Origin: Mesorhizobium sp.
GTDB lineage: Bacteria; Pseudomonadota; Alphaproteobacteria; Rhizobiales; Rhizobiaceae
Reading direction: 5' to 3'
Length of the DNA stretch: 64,000 nt
Assembly (NCBI GenBank): GCA_004020365.1
Contig: SAQR01000005.1
Span: 37,439-101,438 of the forward strand
Part shown: piece by piece, positions 1-7,919 of the stretch
Layout of the letters: the number at the start of each line of letters is the position of its first letter
Numbering within the stretch: the stretch's first letter is position 1
Program-made: the position numbers and the translations under genes
The notes under the pieces: model-generated
The model's input: the letters and a program-made list of their open reading frames with translations, nothing else
Database searches by the model: none
What the model was told of the DNA's origin: nothing

Positions 1-112
1 GCCATGGACGATCGGCGGCGCCGTGTCGTCGGGCTGCATTCGCATGCGCAACGAGGACGTCGTCGACCTCTATGAGCGGGTCGATGTTGGCACGACGGTT
101 GTGGTGATGTAA
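1..112 (+). CDS. L,D-transpeptidase (YkuD family), C-terminal end
   Basis: Only the last 36 codons are present, read in the frame starting at base 2 and ending at the TAA at 110-112. The peptide contains SSGCIRMRNEDVVDLYERV followed by GTTVVVM. The S-x-G-C-I-R-M stretch is the catalytic cysteine motif of YkuD L,D-transpeptidases, which cross-link peptidoglycan or attach proteins to it in the periplasm, and the following D-V-x-D-L-Y and G-T-x-V-x-V pattern is also typical. The start and any signal peptide lie outside the window. A strong hairpin follows 92 bases downstream. Confidence 0.8.
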   Translation, partial: PWTIGGAVSSGCIRMRNEDVVDLYERVDVGTTVVVM

Positions 113-203
113 TCTGCGGTTGATTTTGTTGCCGAGTCTATCCACAAGTCTCGGGATCATCGGAATACGGGGGACGGGCCGTGTGGGGATACGGTCAGTC
201 ACG

Positions 204-235
204 AAAGGGCAGCGCGGCAGACCGCGCTGCCCTTT
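204..235 (+). terminator. Rho-independent terminator after the L,D-transpeptidase gene
   Basis: A perfect 14-bp stem (AAAGGGCAGCGCGG with its complement) closes a 4-base loop CAGA and is followed by CTGTTTCC. It sits between the transpeptidase stop and folD, so the two are probably separate transcripts. Confidence 0.8.
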
Positions 236-295
236 CTGTTTCCGGGACGCCATAGAATAGTTTGGCAGGGTCGGGTGGTACATCGCGCCCGCGGC

Positions 296-373
296 ATGGC
301 GGTTCGCATTCTCGCTGCCATTCTCCTCGGTATTTTGCTATGTCGGCTGCAACGCTTCCAGACAAAGGCCTAG
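296..373 (+). CDS. Possible 25-residue hydrophobic peptide upstream of folD
   Basis: An ATG at 296 opens a 25-codon frame ending in TAG at 371-373, four bases before the folD ATG. The peptide starts MAVRILAAILLGILL, a short hydrophobic segment, then QRFQTKA. No clear ribosome binding site precedes it, so it may be chance. The tight spacing to folD would allow translational coupling if it is real. No family is recognised. Confidence 0.2.
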   Translation: MAVRILAAILLGILLCRLQRFQTKA

Positions 374-377
374 CTCA

Positions 378-1298
378 ATGTCCCTGTCCGATGACAACCG
401 CTATCTCAGGGGCGGCCCGGTCGCCCAACGCATCATCGCCTCGGTGCGTGAGGATGCGGCGATCGCCACCGCCGAAGGTTTTGCGCCCAAACTGATATCG
501 ATCACCGTCGGCGACACCGCTGCGGTCGATGTCTATGTGCGCAACCAGCGCGCCAAGGCGGCACTGGCCGGTATCGGTTTCGAGGAAAGGCGATTTCCCG
601 CCGACATCACCGCTGGCGAACTCGAAGCGGCGATCCACGGCCTGAACGCCGATCCGCGCGTCACCGGCATCATTATCCAGCGGCCGGTGCCGGTGCATAT
701 CCCGATCAAGACGCTTCAGGCGGCGGTGCATCCGCTCAAGGACGTCGAGGGCATGCATCCAGCCTCGATCGGCAACATCGTCTACAACCAGCTCGACCTC
801 GCACCGTGCACGGCGGCCGCTTCGGTCGAACTGCTCAGGGAAACCGGTCTCGATCTCAAGGGGCTCGAGGTCGTCATCGTCGGCCACTCCGAGATCGTCG
901 GCAAGCCGATCGCCTTCCTGCTGATGAGCGAGGGCGCCACGGTGACGGTGTGCCATCACATGACGCGCTCGGTGGCAGCGCATGCGCGGCGTGCCGATGC
1001 GCTGTTCGTCGCCGTCGGCAAGCCGCGGCTGATCAAGGCCGACATGGTCAAGCCGGGTGCGGCCGTCATCGACATCGGCATCAATGCCGAGATCGGACCG
1101 GACGGGGAGAGCCGCATCGTCGGCGACGTCGACGCCGAGAGCGTCAAGCATGTGGCGTCCTGGATCACGCCAGTGCCGGGCGGCGTCGGCCCGATCACCG
1201 TGGCGATTCTTTTGCGCAACACGATGGTGGCGCTCAGCCGCCAGCGCGCGCGTTACCAGGCGACCTATGGCGTGGTGGACAAGCTCGCGGCGGAATAG
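378..1298 (+). CDS. folD: FolD-type methylenetetrahydrofolate dehydrogenase/cyclohydrolase, divergent active site
   Basis: 306 residues. FolD converts 5,10-methylene-THF to 10-formyl-THF in the cytoplasm by NADP-linked oxidation followed by ring hydrolysis. Family signatures are KDVEGMHP, PCTAAASVELL, the nucleotide-binding loop GHSEIVGKP, GAAVIDIGI, GDVD and TPVPGGVGPITVA. Two things are odd. In the usual Y-x-x-x-K active-site motif the tyrosine is present (YVRNQ) but the lysine position is Gln, and the nearby spacing is two residues longer than in E. coli FolD. The usual QLPLP reads QRPVP and KDVDG reads KDVEG. This suggests a specialised paralogue that may have lost or changed one activity. 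A second canonical folD elsewhere would fit. Transcribed away from the preceding gene's terminator; convergent with glcF. Confidence 0.88.
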   Translation: MSLSDDNRYLRGGPVAQRIIASVREDAAIATAEGFAPKLISITVGDTAAVDVYVRNQRAKAALAGIGFEERRFPADITAGELEAAIHGLNADPRVTGIIIQRPVPVHIPIKTLQAAVHPLKDVEGMHPASIGNIVYNQLDLAPCTAAASVELLRETGLDLKGLEVVIVGHSEIVGKPIAFLLMSEGATVTVCHHMTRSVAAHARRADALFVAVGKPRLIKADMVKPGAAVIDIGINAEIGPDGESRIVGDVDAESVKHVASWITPVPGGVGPITVAILLRNTMVALSRQRARYQATYGVVDKLAAE

Positions 1299-1310
1299 GC
1301 AGGTAGCGCC

Positions 1311-2642
1311 TCACTCCGCTGCCACAACTGCCCTGCCGTCCGGAACGCCCTCCGGCTGCGGCCCGCCATAAGCCCAGTCGAGCAGCTTTATCGTATGCAC
1401 CACCGGCAGCTTCGCGGCAGAAGCGATCTGGGTGATGCAGCCGATGTTGCCGGTGGCGACGATTTCAGCACCGGTCGCCTCGATATTCCTGACCTTGCGC
1501 TCACGCAGTTGAGCCGAAATCTCCGATTGCAAAATGTTGTAGGTGCCGGCCGAGCCGCAGCACAGATGCCCCTCGCGCGGCTCGCGCACGATGAAGCCGG
1601 CTTTGGCCAGAAGCTCCTTCGGCTGGCGGGTGATTTTCTGGCCGTGCTGCATCGAGCACGCAGAGTGATAGGCGACGATGGTGCCGGGCTTGTGCACCGG
1701 CTCGGGCAGATCGATGCTTGCCAGATATTCGGTAATGTCCCTGGCCAGCGCCGACACCCGCGCTGCCTTGTCGGCATAGGCGGGATCGAGGCGCAGCATG
1801 AAACCATAATCCTTGATGGTGGTGCCACAGCCCGACCCGGTGATGACGATGGCGTCCAGCCCGCCTTGCTCGATGACGCGCGTCCAGGCGTCTACATTGC
1901 GCCTGGCAGAGGCAAGTGCTGCCGCCTCGCGGCCCATGTGATGCACCAGCGCGCCGCAGCAGCCTTCTTCTTCGGGAACCACGACCTCGACGCCGAGCCG
2001 CGTCAGCAGCGCGATCGTCGTGTCGTTGATGGCGGGATCGAGCACGGACTGCGCGCAGCCGGTGAGGATGGCGACGCGGCCTATTTTTCTCGTGCCCTGC
2101 CCGGTGTGGATGCCAGGCGAAGCCATTGGCGAGGCCGCGGGAACCGACGCCGGAGCGAGCTTGAGCATCGCGCCCAACGGCCTCAGCACCGGGATCTTTT
2201 CCAGCAGTCCGGCGAACGGTTGGCCAAGCTTCGCCAGCTTGAGCGCGGCGCGAAACCGCGAGGGATAAGGCAGGACCAAGGCCAGTATGGCGCGCGTCAG
2301 CCGATCGGGCAGCGGGCGCTTGTAGGTTTCCTCGATATGGGCGCGGGCGTGGTCGACCAGATGCATGTAGTTGACGCCCGACGGGCAGGTGGTCATGCAG
2401 GCGAGGCAGGACAGGCAGCGGTCGATATGGGTGACGATCTGCTTGTCGGCGGGGCGACCGTTCTCCAGCATGTCCTTGATCAGGTAGATCCGCCCGCGCG
2501 GCGAATCCAGTTCGTTGCCAAGCGTCACATAGGTCGGACAGGTAGCCGTGCAGAAGCCGCAATGCACGCATTTGCGCAGGATCTTTTCCGATTCCGCGAC
2601 ATGCGGATCGGCAAGCTGGGCAAGCGAAAAATTGGTCTGCAT
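1311..2642 (-). CDS. glcF: Glycolate oxidase iron-sulfur subunit GlcF
   Basis: 443 residues from the ATG at 2642, chosen because AGGAGG lies just upstream; an upstream extension only reads into glcE in another frame. Two 4Fe-4S clusters are shown by CVHCGFCTATCP (Cys25, 28, 31, 35) and CLSCLACMTTCP (Cys76, 79, 82, 86). Two later cysteine-rich CCG-type domains contain EEEGCCGALVHHMG and HLCCGSAGTYN. With GlcD and GlcE it forms the membrane-associated enzyme that oxidises glycolate to glyoxylate and passes electrons to the respiratory chain. The start is only 10 bases from the glcE stop, so the two are cotranscribed. It is the last gene of the operon and converges on folD. Confidence 0.95.
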   Translation of the reverse strand: MQTNFSLAQLADPHVAESEKILRKCVHCGFCTATCPTYVTLGNELDSPRGRIYLIKDMLENGRPADKQIVTHIDRCLSCLACMTTCPSGVNYMHLVDHARAHIEETYKRPLPDRLTRAILALVLPYPSRFRAALKLAKLGQPFAGLLEKIPVLRPLGAMLKLAPASVPAASPMASPGIHTGQGTRKIGRVAILTGCAQSVLDPAINDTTIALLTRLGVEVVVPEEEGCCGALVHHMGREAAALASARRNVDAWTRVIEQGGLDAIVITGSGCGTTIKDYGFMLRLDPAYADKAARVSALARDITEYLASIDLPEPVHKPGTIVAYHSACSMQHGQKITRQPKELLAKAGFIVREPREGHLCCGSAGTYNILQSEISAQLRERKVRNIEATGAEIVATGNIGCITQIASAAKLPVVHTIKLLDWAYGGPQPEGVPDGRAVVAAE

Positions 2643-2652
2643 CTCGTACCTC

Positions 2653-3858
2653 CTAAGCCATGCGGCCGGGGTTGAGGATCGCCTTCGGATCGAATTCGGC
2701 CTTGAGCCGCGCCGACAATGCTGCCAGTTGCGGCGGCTGCGGCTCGAACACCGGCACAGCGGCGCGATGTGAAGGGGCGGAGCGCACCAGCGTCGCATGG
2801 CCGCCGCCATACTGCCTCACCAGTCCACGCAGAAGCTCGGCTTCGGGATCGCCATGCTCCATGCGCAGCCAGATCAGCCCGCCCTGCCAGTCATAAAAGG
2901 CATCGACGGCCGCCTGCATACGCAGCTCCAGCACCATCTGGTGGCCATGCGCCGGCGCCATCGACACGCGCCACACCGGCGTTTCCAGGCCGTCGGCAAA
3001 CGGCGCGCAATCTCTGACATCGCGCCAGAGGGAATGCGAGACCTCGCCCGAAACTTCCTCGAGCGGCCCGGCATTTCCGAGCAGATCTTTCAGCGCCGCA
3101 ATGCGGTAGGCGACCGACGGCCCAAACCCCTCGACGCGCAGCAATGTAGCGGCGGTGCTGCCGAGACTGCCGCCGGCGACCCGTGCGGCAACGCGTTCGG
3201 GAAGATGGGCAGCACTCGACACTTCAGCGCTCGAGCCGAGCGCCAGCGCCATAGCGGCCGCGGCATGATCGTCGAGCAGGCCGCGCAAAGCCAGCGTGAC
3301 TTCGGTCTCGGCAGCGGGCAGCACCTTGAAAGTGACGTCGGTGAGAACGGCAAGCGTGCCCCAGCTGTTGGCCATGAGCTTGGACAGGTCATAGCCGGTG
3401 ACGTTCTTGACCACGCGGCCGCCCGATTTGAACGCCTCGCCACGCCCCGAAACCGCTGCCACGCCAAGAATATGATCGCGCGCCGCCCCGGCCTTCAGCC
3501 GGCGCGGACCGCAAAGGTTCGCGGCCAGCACGCCGCCGATCGTGCCTTTTCCCTTTTCGCCGCCGAGCAGCGGGCCATAGTCCAATGGCTCGAAAGCGAG
3601 CTGCTGGCCGTTTTCGGCAAGTAATTTTTCGATCTCGGCCAGCGGCGTGCCGGCCTTTGCCGACAGCACCAGTTCGGCCGGCTCGTAGAGCGTCACGCCT
3701 GACAGTTTCGACAGGTCGAGGGTGTGCTCGGTCTGCAGCGGACGGCCGATGCCGCGCTTCGAACCATGGCCAAGAATTTCGAGCGGCGATTCTTCCGCCG
3801 CGGCCCAGGCGACGGTGGATAGGGTTTCGGCGGCGGTGGCGGGGGTGAAGGTGGTCAT
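2653..3858 (-). CDS. glcE: Glycolate oxidase FAD-binding subunit GlcE
   Basis: 401 residues from the ATG at 3858 (MTTFTPATAAETLSTVAWAA). A PCMH-type FAD-binding fold is seen in LEILGHGSKRGIGRP, KAGTPLAEIEKLL and GTIGGVLAANLCGPRR, followed by GGRVVKNVTGYDLSKL, which is characteristic of GlcE. It is shorter than GlcD, as expected for this subunit. In most relatives glcE follows glcD directly; here about 960 bases of repeats and a nuclease gene separate them, so read-through from the glcD promoter may be altered. The frame is open for 32 more codons upstream, but that part reads through a palindromic repeat and is not credible coding sequence. Confidence 0.93.
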   Translation of the reverse strand: MTTFTPATAAETLSTVAWAAAEESPLEILGHGSKRGIGRPLQTEHTLDLSKLSGVTLYEPAELVLSAKAGTPLAEIEKLLAENGQQLAFEPLDYGPLLGGEKGKGTIGGVLAANLCGPRRLKAGAARDHILGVAAVSGRGEAFKSGGRVVKNVTGYDLSKLMANSWGTLAVLTDVTFKVLPAAETEVTLALRGLLDDHAAAAMALALGSSAEVSSAAHLPERVAARVAGGSLGSTAATLLRVEGFGPSVAYRIAALKDLLGNAGPLEEVSGEVSHSLWRDVRDCAPFADGLETPVWRVSMAPAHGHQMVLELRMQAAVDAFYDWQGGLIWLRMEHGDPEAELLRGLVRQYGGGHATLVRSAPSHRAAVPVFEPQPPQLAALSARLKAEFDPKAILNPGRMA

Positions 3859-3865
3859 GGCCGCA

Positions 3866-3940
3866 GAACTTGGGTTCCTCGCCCCCACAGAGTGGGGGAG
3901 AGGTGGTTTGCGAAGCAAACCGGAGAGGGGGCGATCATAG
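3866..3940 (-). repeat. Palindromic intergenic repeat, type A, copy 1
   Basis: About 75 bases with two internal stems (CCCCCACAGAGTGGGGG and GGTTTGCGAAGCAAACC). It matches 4238-4310 with a single difference over the shared core. It lies directly upstream of the glcE ATG. Confidence 0.85.
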
Positions 3941-3999
3941 GGCGTCGCCTCCAATCTTCTTGGCTGTGAAAAAGCGGAGCTATGACATTTCTAGAGGAG

Positions 4000-4185
4000 C
4001 TATATTCGACCCCTAGCTCGATCCAGAGGGTCGTTTCGGCGTGCTTTTTGCGATGGCGAAGCACGGGGGAGCGGGAGTTCTTTTCGAGGAAACGCCGGCT
4101 TGACACATCGGCCGCAGACCCCCTCTCCGTCTCGGGCTTTGCCCGAGCCACCTCTCCCCCGCTTTGCGGGGGCGAGGAACCCCTA
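4000..4185 (-). pseudogene. Truncated remnant of the neighbouring DUF559 gene
   Basis: On the minus strand the frame reads GSSPPQSGGEVARAKPETERG, then SSRRFLEKNSRSPVLRHRKK and HAETTLWIELG. The intact gene at 4307-4822 has the same order: repeat-encoded GSSPPQSGGEVSRAKPETERG, SRRSPERITRARALRRGDNQ and AEATLWNELKA. Similarity stops after about 60 residues, so the DUF559 catalytic core is missing. This is an inactive partial duplicate. Confidence 0.65.
4119..4180 (-). repeat. Palindromic intergenic repeat, type B, copy 1
   Basis: About 62 bases with stems around CTCGGGCTTTGCCCGAG and CCCCCGCTTTGCGGGGG. It is nearly identical to 4739-4800. It encodes the N-terminal residues of the DUF559 remnant when read on the minus strand. 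Confidence 0.85.
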
Positions 4186-4237
4186 TCCTGGAACGCTATC
4201 GTCTGAAGATTCTGGAATGCTGGGGAATAAGGCAGCG

Positions 4238-4310
4238 GAACTTGGGTTCCTCGCCCCCACAGAATGGGGGAGAGGTGGTTTGCGAAGCAAACCGGAGAGG
4301 GGGCGATCAT
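4238..4310 (-). repeat. Palindromic intergenic repeat, type A, copy 2
   Basis: Same element as 3866-3940 with one base difference in the shared core (AGAATGGGGG instead of AGAGTGGGGG). It abuts the 3' end of the DUF559 gene. The order A-B-A-B across 3866-4800 suggests duplication of a unit made of a repeat pair plus the DUF559 gene. Confidence 0.85.
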
Positions 4311-4822
4311 AGAGCGCCACCTCCAGCCTTCTTGGCCGCAAAAACGAACCTCATGTCCGAGGCGATTACGTCTTCGGCCAATCGCCCTTCCAGTGCCGCT
4401 AGAATGGTCTCGCAAACGCTCCTCGATTTTTTCAGAACATCGACGTTCCAGAATCGTATCACCGAGAACCCTTCACCGCGCATGAATTCATCGCGTCGTC
4501 TGTCGTAGGAATTCTCGGCATGCTGACTTCCGTCCAGCTCAACGACCAGCTTTTCGCTCCGGCACGCAAAGTCTGCAAAATACGGCCCAATCGGCATCTG
4601 ACGCACGAATTTGTACCCGCCTAGCCTTTTGGCCTTCAGTTCGTTCCAGAGGGTCGCTTCCGCCTGATTATCGCCGCGGCGAAGCGCGCGGGCACGTGTG
4701 ATCCTCTCGGGTGAACGCCGGCTCGGCGTGTCGGTCGCCCCCCTCTCCGTCTCGGGCTTTGCCCGAGACACCTCTCCCCCGCTTTGCGGGGGCGAGGAAC
4801 CGTCATTCCGCGACGCTACCAT
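4307..4822 (-). CDS. DUF559 endonuclease-like protein inserted in the glc operon
   Basis: 171 residues from the ATG at 4822. The core reads AEATLWNELKAKRLGGYKFV, RQMPIGPYFADFACRSEKL, VVELDGSQHAENSYDRRRDE and FMRGEGFSVIRFWNVDV. That is the DUF559 domain, a compact fold related to very-short-patch-repair and PD-(D/E)XK nucleases; FADFAC and VVELDGSQH carry the likely acidic residues. The biological role is not established. The first 30 or so residues are encoded by the type B palindromic repeat, so the true start may be further in, around RITRARALRR. The ORF overlaps the last base of glcD and lies in the same direction, between glcD and glcE. This points to insertion of a repeat-nuclease unit into the operon. 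Confidence 0.75.
   Translation of the reverse strand: MVASRNDGSSPPQSGGEVSRAKPETERGATDTPSRRSPERITRARALRRGDNQAEATLWNELKAKRLGGYKFVRQMPIGPYFADFACRSEKLVVELDGSQHAENSYDRRRDEFMRGEGFSVIRFWNVDVLKKSRSVCETILAALEGRLAEDVIASDMRFVFAAKKAGGGAL
4739..4800 (-). repeat. Palindromic intergenic repeat, type B, copy 2
   Basis: Matches 4119-4180 apart from a change in the CCCGAG[A/C]CACC stretch. It lies inside the reading frame of the DUF559 gene and supplies its N-terminal codons. Confidence 0.85.
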
Positions 4823-6318
4823 CAAAACCTCGGAATATCCGGAAACGCCAGCTGCCCTCGATGGACGTGCATGCGTCCGAGTTCGGCGCAACGGCGCAGC
4901 TGCGGAAACACCTTGCCCGGGTTGAGCAGATGGTTGGGGTCGAAAGCGCATTTGACCCGCATCTGCTGGTCGAGGTCGATCTGGTTGAACATTTCCGGCA
5001 TCAGGTCGCGCTTCTCCACCCCCACCCCGTGCTCGCCGGTCAGCACGCCGCCGACCTTGACGCAGAGCCGCAGGATGTCGGCGCCAAAACTTTCCGCCTT
5101 GTCGAGCTCGCCCGGCACGTTGGCGTCATAGAGGATCAGCGGATGCAGATTGCCGTCGCCGGCATGGAAGACGTTGGCGACGCCGAGCCCGTATTTTTCG
5201 GAGAGTTCGCGCATGCCGTGCAGCACGCGCGGCAGTTCCTTGCGCGGGATGGTGCCGTCCATGCAGTAATAGTCTGGCGAGATGCGGCCGACCGCCGGAA
5301 AGGCCGCCTTGCGGCCGGCCCAGAACGTTAGCCGCTCCTGCTCCGATTGCGAGATGCGGCATGTGGTCGAGCCGTTCCTATAGGCGATTGCCTCAACCAG
5401 GCCGATCAAATGATCGACCTCGACGCTCGGCCCGTCGAGTTCGACGATCAGCAGCGCCTCGACATCCAGGGGATAGCCGGCATGGACGAAATCCTCGGCC
5501 GCATGGATCGCCGGGCGGTCCATCATCTCCATGCCGCCCGGAATAATACCGGCGCCGATGATGTCAGCGACGCATTGGCCGCCCTGCTCGCTCGTCGGGA
5601 AGCCGATCAGCAGCGCGCGCGCCGTCTCCGGCTTCTTCAGGATGCGCACGGTGACCTCGGTGACGACGCCAAGCAGGCCTTCGGAACCGGTCATCACCCC
5701 GAGCAGGTCGTAGCCTTCCGCGTCGAGATGCTTGCCGCCGAGCCGCACCACCTCGCCGTTCATCAGCACCATCTCGATGCCGAGCACATTGTTGGCGGTG
5801 AGGCCGTATTTCAGGCAATGCACGCCACCGGAATTCTCCGCGACATTGCCGCCGATCGAGCAGGCGATCTGGGAGGATGGATCGGGGGCGTAATAAAAGC
5901 CCTCCTGCTCGACGGCGGTGGTGATGCCGAGATTGGTGACGCCCGGCTGGGCGACGACGATGCGGTTGGGAAAATCGATCTCGAGAATGCGGTTGAACCT
6001 GCTCATCACCAGCAGCACGGCGTCTTCGAGCGGCAGCGCGCCGCCGGACAGCGAGGTGCCGGAACCGCGCGGCACGACGCGGATGCTGCGGTCGTTGCAA
6101 TATTTCAGCACGCGCGAGACCTGCGCCACCGTTTCGGGCAGCACCACGACCAGCGGCAATTGCCGATAGGCGGTGAGGCCGTCGCTCTCGAAGGCGCGCA
6201 TCGAATTGGCAGCGTCGACGACGCCCTCGCCCGGCACGATGATGCGCATATCGGCGACGATCTCGTCGCGCCGGCGCATCGTGGCGTCGTCTGGCTTCGG
6301 CATCAGCAGGCCGGACAT
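4822..6318 (-). CDS. glcD: Glycolate oxidase FAD-linked subunit GlcD
   Basis: 498 residues from the ATG at 6318 (MSGLLMPKPDDATMRRRDEI), the usual size for GlcD. AGGA precedes the start. The FAD-binding PCMH domain shows VVPRGSGTSLSGGALP, PDPSSQIACSIGGNVAENSG and GSEGLLGVVTEVTVRIL. The C-terminal FAD-oxidase domain ends with GVLTGEHGVGVEK and FDPNHLLNPGKVF. It is the catalytic subunit that oxidises glycolate (and often D-lactate) at the inner face of the membrane. It is the first gene of the operon. A 21-bp palindrome begins 20 bases upstream of the start and matches one before the FadR-type regulator, so repression by that protein is likely. Confidence 0.95.
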   Translation of the reverse strand: MSGLLMPKPDDATMRRRDEIVADMRIIVPGEGVVDAANSMRAFESDGLTAYRQLPLVVVLPETVAQVSRVLKYCNDRSIRVVPRGSGTSLSGGALPLEDAVLLVMSRFNRILEIDFPNRIVVAQPGVTNLGITTAVEQEGFYYAPDPSSQIACSIGGNVAENSGGVHCLKYGLTANNVLGIEMVLMNGEVVRLGGKHLDAEGYDLLGVMTGSEGLLGVVTEVTVRILKKPETARALLIGFPTSEQGGQCVADIIGAGIIPGGMEMMDRPAIHAAEDFVHAGYPLDVEALLIVELDGPSVEVDHLIGLVEAIAYRNGSTTCRISQSEQERLTFWAGRKAAFPAVGRISPDYYCMDGTIPRKELPRVLHGMRELSEKYGLGVANVFHAGDGNLHPLILYDANVPGELDKAESFGADILRLCVKVGGVLTGEHGVGVEKRDLMPEMFNQIDLDQQMRVKCAFDPNHLLNPGKVFPQLRRCAELGRMHVHRGQLAFPDIPRF

Positions 6319-6338
6319 CAACCGTATCCTTCGATCGA

Positions 6339-6359
6339 CTGGTAAAAATCTTTTACCAG
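6339..6359. promoter_or_regulatory. Likely FadR/GntR-family operator before glcD
   Basis: A perfect inverted repeat: CTGGTAAAA, three bases, then TTTTACCAG. The 21-bp length, CTGG/CCAG ends, A-rich left half and T-rich right half match the palindrome at 7922-7942 ahead of the regulator gene. The ends resemble the TGGT...ACCA half-sites of the FadR subfamily. It would overlap the glcD promoter or leader. Confidence 0.7.
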
Positions 6360-6423
6360 CGGCAGGCGCTTGTTGCAAATCCTGCTTTGGCCGCGAAACG
6401 AGTTGGCGCTCCTTGCGAGACGA

Positions 6424-6470
6424 CCCCCTCTGTCGCCTTCGGCGACATCTCCCCCTCAAGGGGGGAGATT
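6424..6470. repeat. Double-hairpin intergenic repeat between glcD and the DUF3422 gene
   Basis: Two small palindromes in tandem, GTCGCCTTCGGCGAC and CTCCCCCTCAAGGGGGGAG. It begins a few bases downstream of the DUF3422 stop (minus strand) and could end that transcript, though no T-run follows. Confidence 0.6.
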
Positions 6471-6476
6471 GCCTGC

Positions 6477-7799
6477 CTATTTATCTGCGGGCTTGGCGGG
6501 TTCGGAGTGCAGGCGGCGCACTCGGCGCACGCCCCACCAGACCAGCAGGATGGCGAGCGGCACCGAGGCGGCGGTGACGATCTCGGGCGCGACGGCACGG
6601 CCGAAGATCGAGGCGCCCTTGGCGAGGTAGCCGATGAGGCCGACAACGTAGTAGGAGACGGCCGCGACCGAGAGGCCCTCCACCGTCTGCTGCAGCCGCA
6701 ATTGCAGACGGGCGCGGTTGTTCATCGACGCCAGCAGATCGCGGTTCTGCTTCTCGACCTCGACGTCGACCCAGGTGCGCAGCAGCGTGGTGGCGCGGGT
6801 GAGCTTGGTCGACAGATTGGCCTGGCGCTCCTCGACCGAACGGCAGGTGCGCATGGCGGGGGCAACGCGGCGCTGCAGGAAGCCGCCCCAGGTGTCGTAG
6901 CCGGGCACCGCCTCTTCCTCCAGCGCCTCCAGCCGTTCGCGGACGATGCCGTCATAGGCGCGGCTGGCGCCGAAGCGATAGAGGCTGGAGGCTGCATCGG
7001 CCTCCAGCTCTGCGGCAAGCTCGGTCAGGTCGGCAAGCAGCGTCTGGTTGTCGCGGGTTTCGGCGACCTTCATTTCCAGCGTGGTCTGCGCCAGCCGGTC
7101 TTCGATGCGGCGCGCGCGACCAGACAGCATCAGCGCCAGCGGCAGGCCAAGCATGGCCAGCGTGCGGTAGGTTTCGATATCGATCAGCCGCTGCGCCAGC
7201 GCGCCGGTGCGTGCCGGCGTCAGGCCGCGGTCGAGCACCAGCATGCGGGTCATGCCGTCACCGTCCTGGCGGAAATCGGTGACGATGGCGGCGTTGCCGC
7301 GCTCGACCAGCGAATAGCACAGGCTGGTCGGGTCGAAGCCGGCGATCAGCCTCTCGCTCGCCTGCGTCCATTTGCGGATTTCGAGCCTGATGCCGGAAAT
7401 CACCGTTCCCGGCGGCGAAAAGCCGTTGCCGAAAGGCGAACCTTCCTGGCGCTGGCCGCTCTCGGAGAGCGGTCCTTCCCACAGATAGGTGGAGAATTCC
7501 GTATGCCGCTCCCAGCGCAGCGAGCCCTTGCCCCACTTCATCGCGTGGTGGCGGGCATGAGGGTCAGGCGCGGCGATGCCGAGGCGCCGCGACAGTTCGG
7601 AAAGCACCGCCTGGTCGACGCCGGATCCGGCTTCGGTCATGAACGAAAGCTGCACCAGCACACGCGGTATCTCGACCAGCGGATGTGGACGGGCGTGAAC
7701 CTCGCCGAGCGCGCCAGGCCGTCCCTCATGCGCGGGAAAGCCCATGACGCTGCCCTCGACGCGCGGCTGGAATTTTGGATAGGACGGGTCATCTGCCAC
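6477..7799 (-). CDS. DUF3422 family membrane-anchored protein
   Basis: 440 residues. The sequence matches the DUF3422 family: N-terminal HARPHPLVEIPRVLVQLSF, then HHAMKWGKGSLRWERHTEFS, a long helical middle (about residues 210-375), and two membrane segments near the C-terminus (GLSVAAVSYYVVGLIGYLA and VTAASVPLAILLVWWGVRRV). The helical part probably forms a coiled coil on the cytoplasmic side. No function is established for the family. The gene is divergent from the FadR-type regulator and shares its upstream region, including the 7920-7944 palindrome, so it may respond to the same signal. Confidence 0.88.
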   Translation of the reverse strand: MADDPSYPKFQPRVEGSVMGFPAHEGRPGALGEVHARPHPLVEIPRVLVQLSFMTEAGSGVDQAVLSELSRRLGIAAPDPHARHHAMKWGKGSLRWERHTEFSTYLWEGPLSESGQRQEGSPFGNGFSPPGTVISGIRLEIRKWTQASERLIAGFDPTSLCYSLVERGNAAIVTDFRQDGDGMTRMLVLDRGLTPARTGALAQRLIDIETYRTLAMLGLPLALMLSGRARRIEDRLAQTTLEMKVAETRDNQTLLADLTELAAELEADAASSLYRFGASRAYDGIVRERLEALEEEAVPGYDTWGGFLQRRVAPAMRTCRSVEERQANLSTKLTRATTLLRTWVDVEVEKQNRDLLASMNNRARLQLRLQQTVEGLSVAAVSYYVVGLIGYLAKGASIFGRAVAPEIVTAASVPLAILLVWWGVRRVRRLHSEPAKPADK

Positions 7800-7919
7800 G
7801 GCTGGTCCCCCGGGCCTGGTGCAATCCGTGTCCCTCTAGAGCCAATTGCCGGGGCACGCAAACGACAAATTAGCCGAAAGCGATATGCCGGGACGACGTC
7901 GGACCCAGCCAAACGGGTG

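Noticed and set aside
1395-2675. A 426-codon plus-strand frame over glcF
   Set aside because: It is antisense to glcF, whose iron-sulfur motifs are unambiguous. GC-rich DNA leaves long frames open opposite real genes.
3855-4415. A 186-codon minus-strand frame as one protein
   Set aside because: It merges two palindromic repeats and a DUF559 fragment; only the 4000-4185 part resembles a protein.
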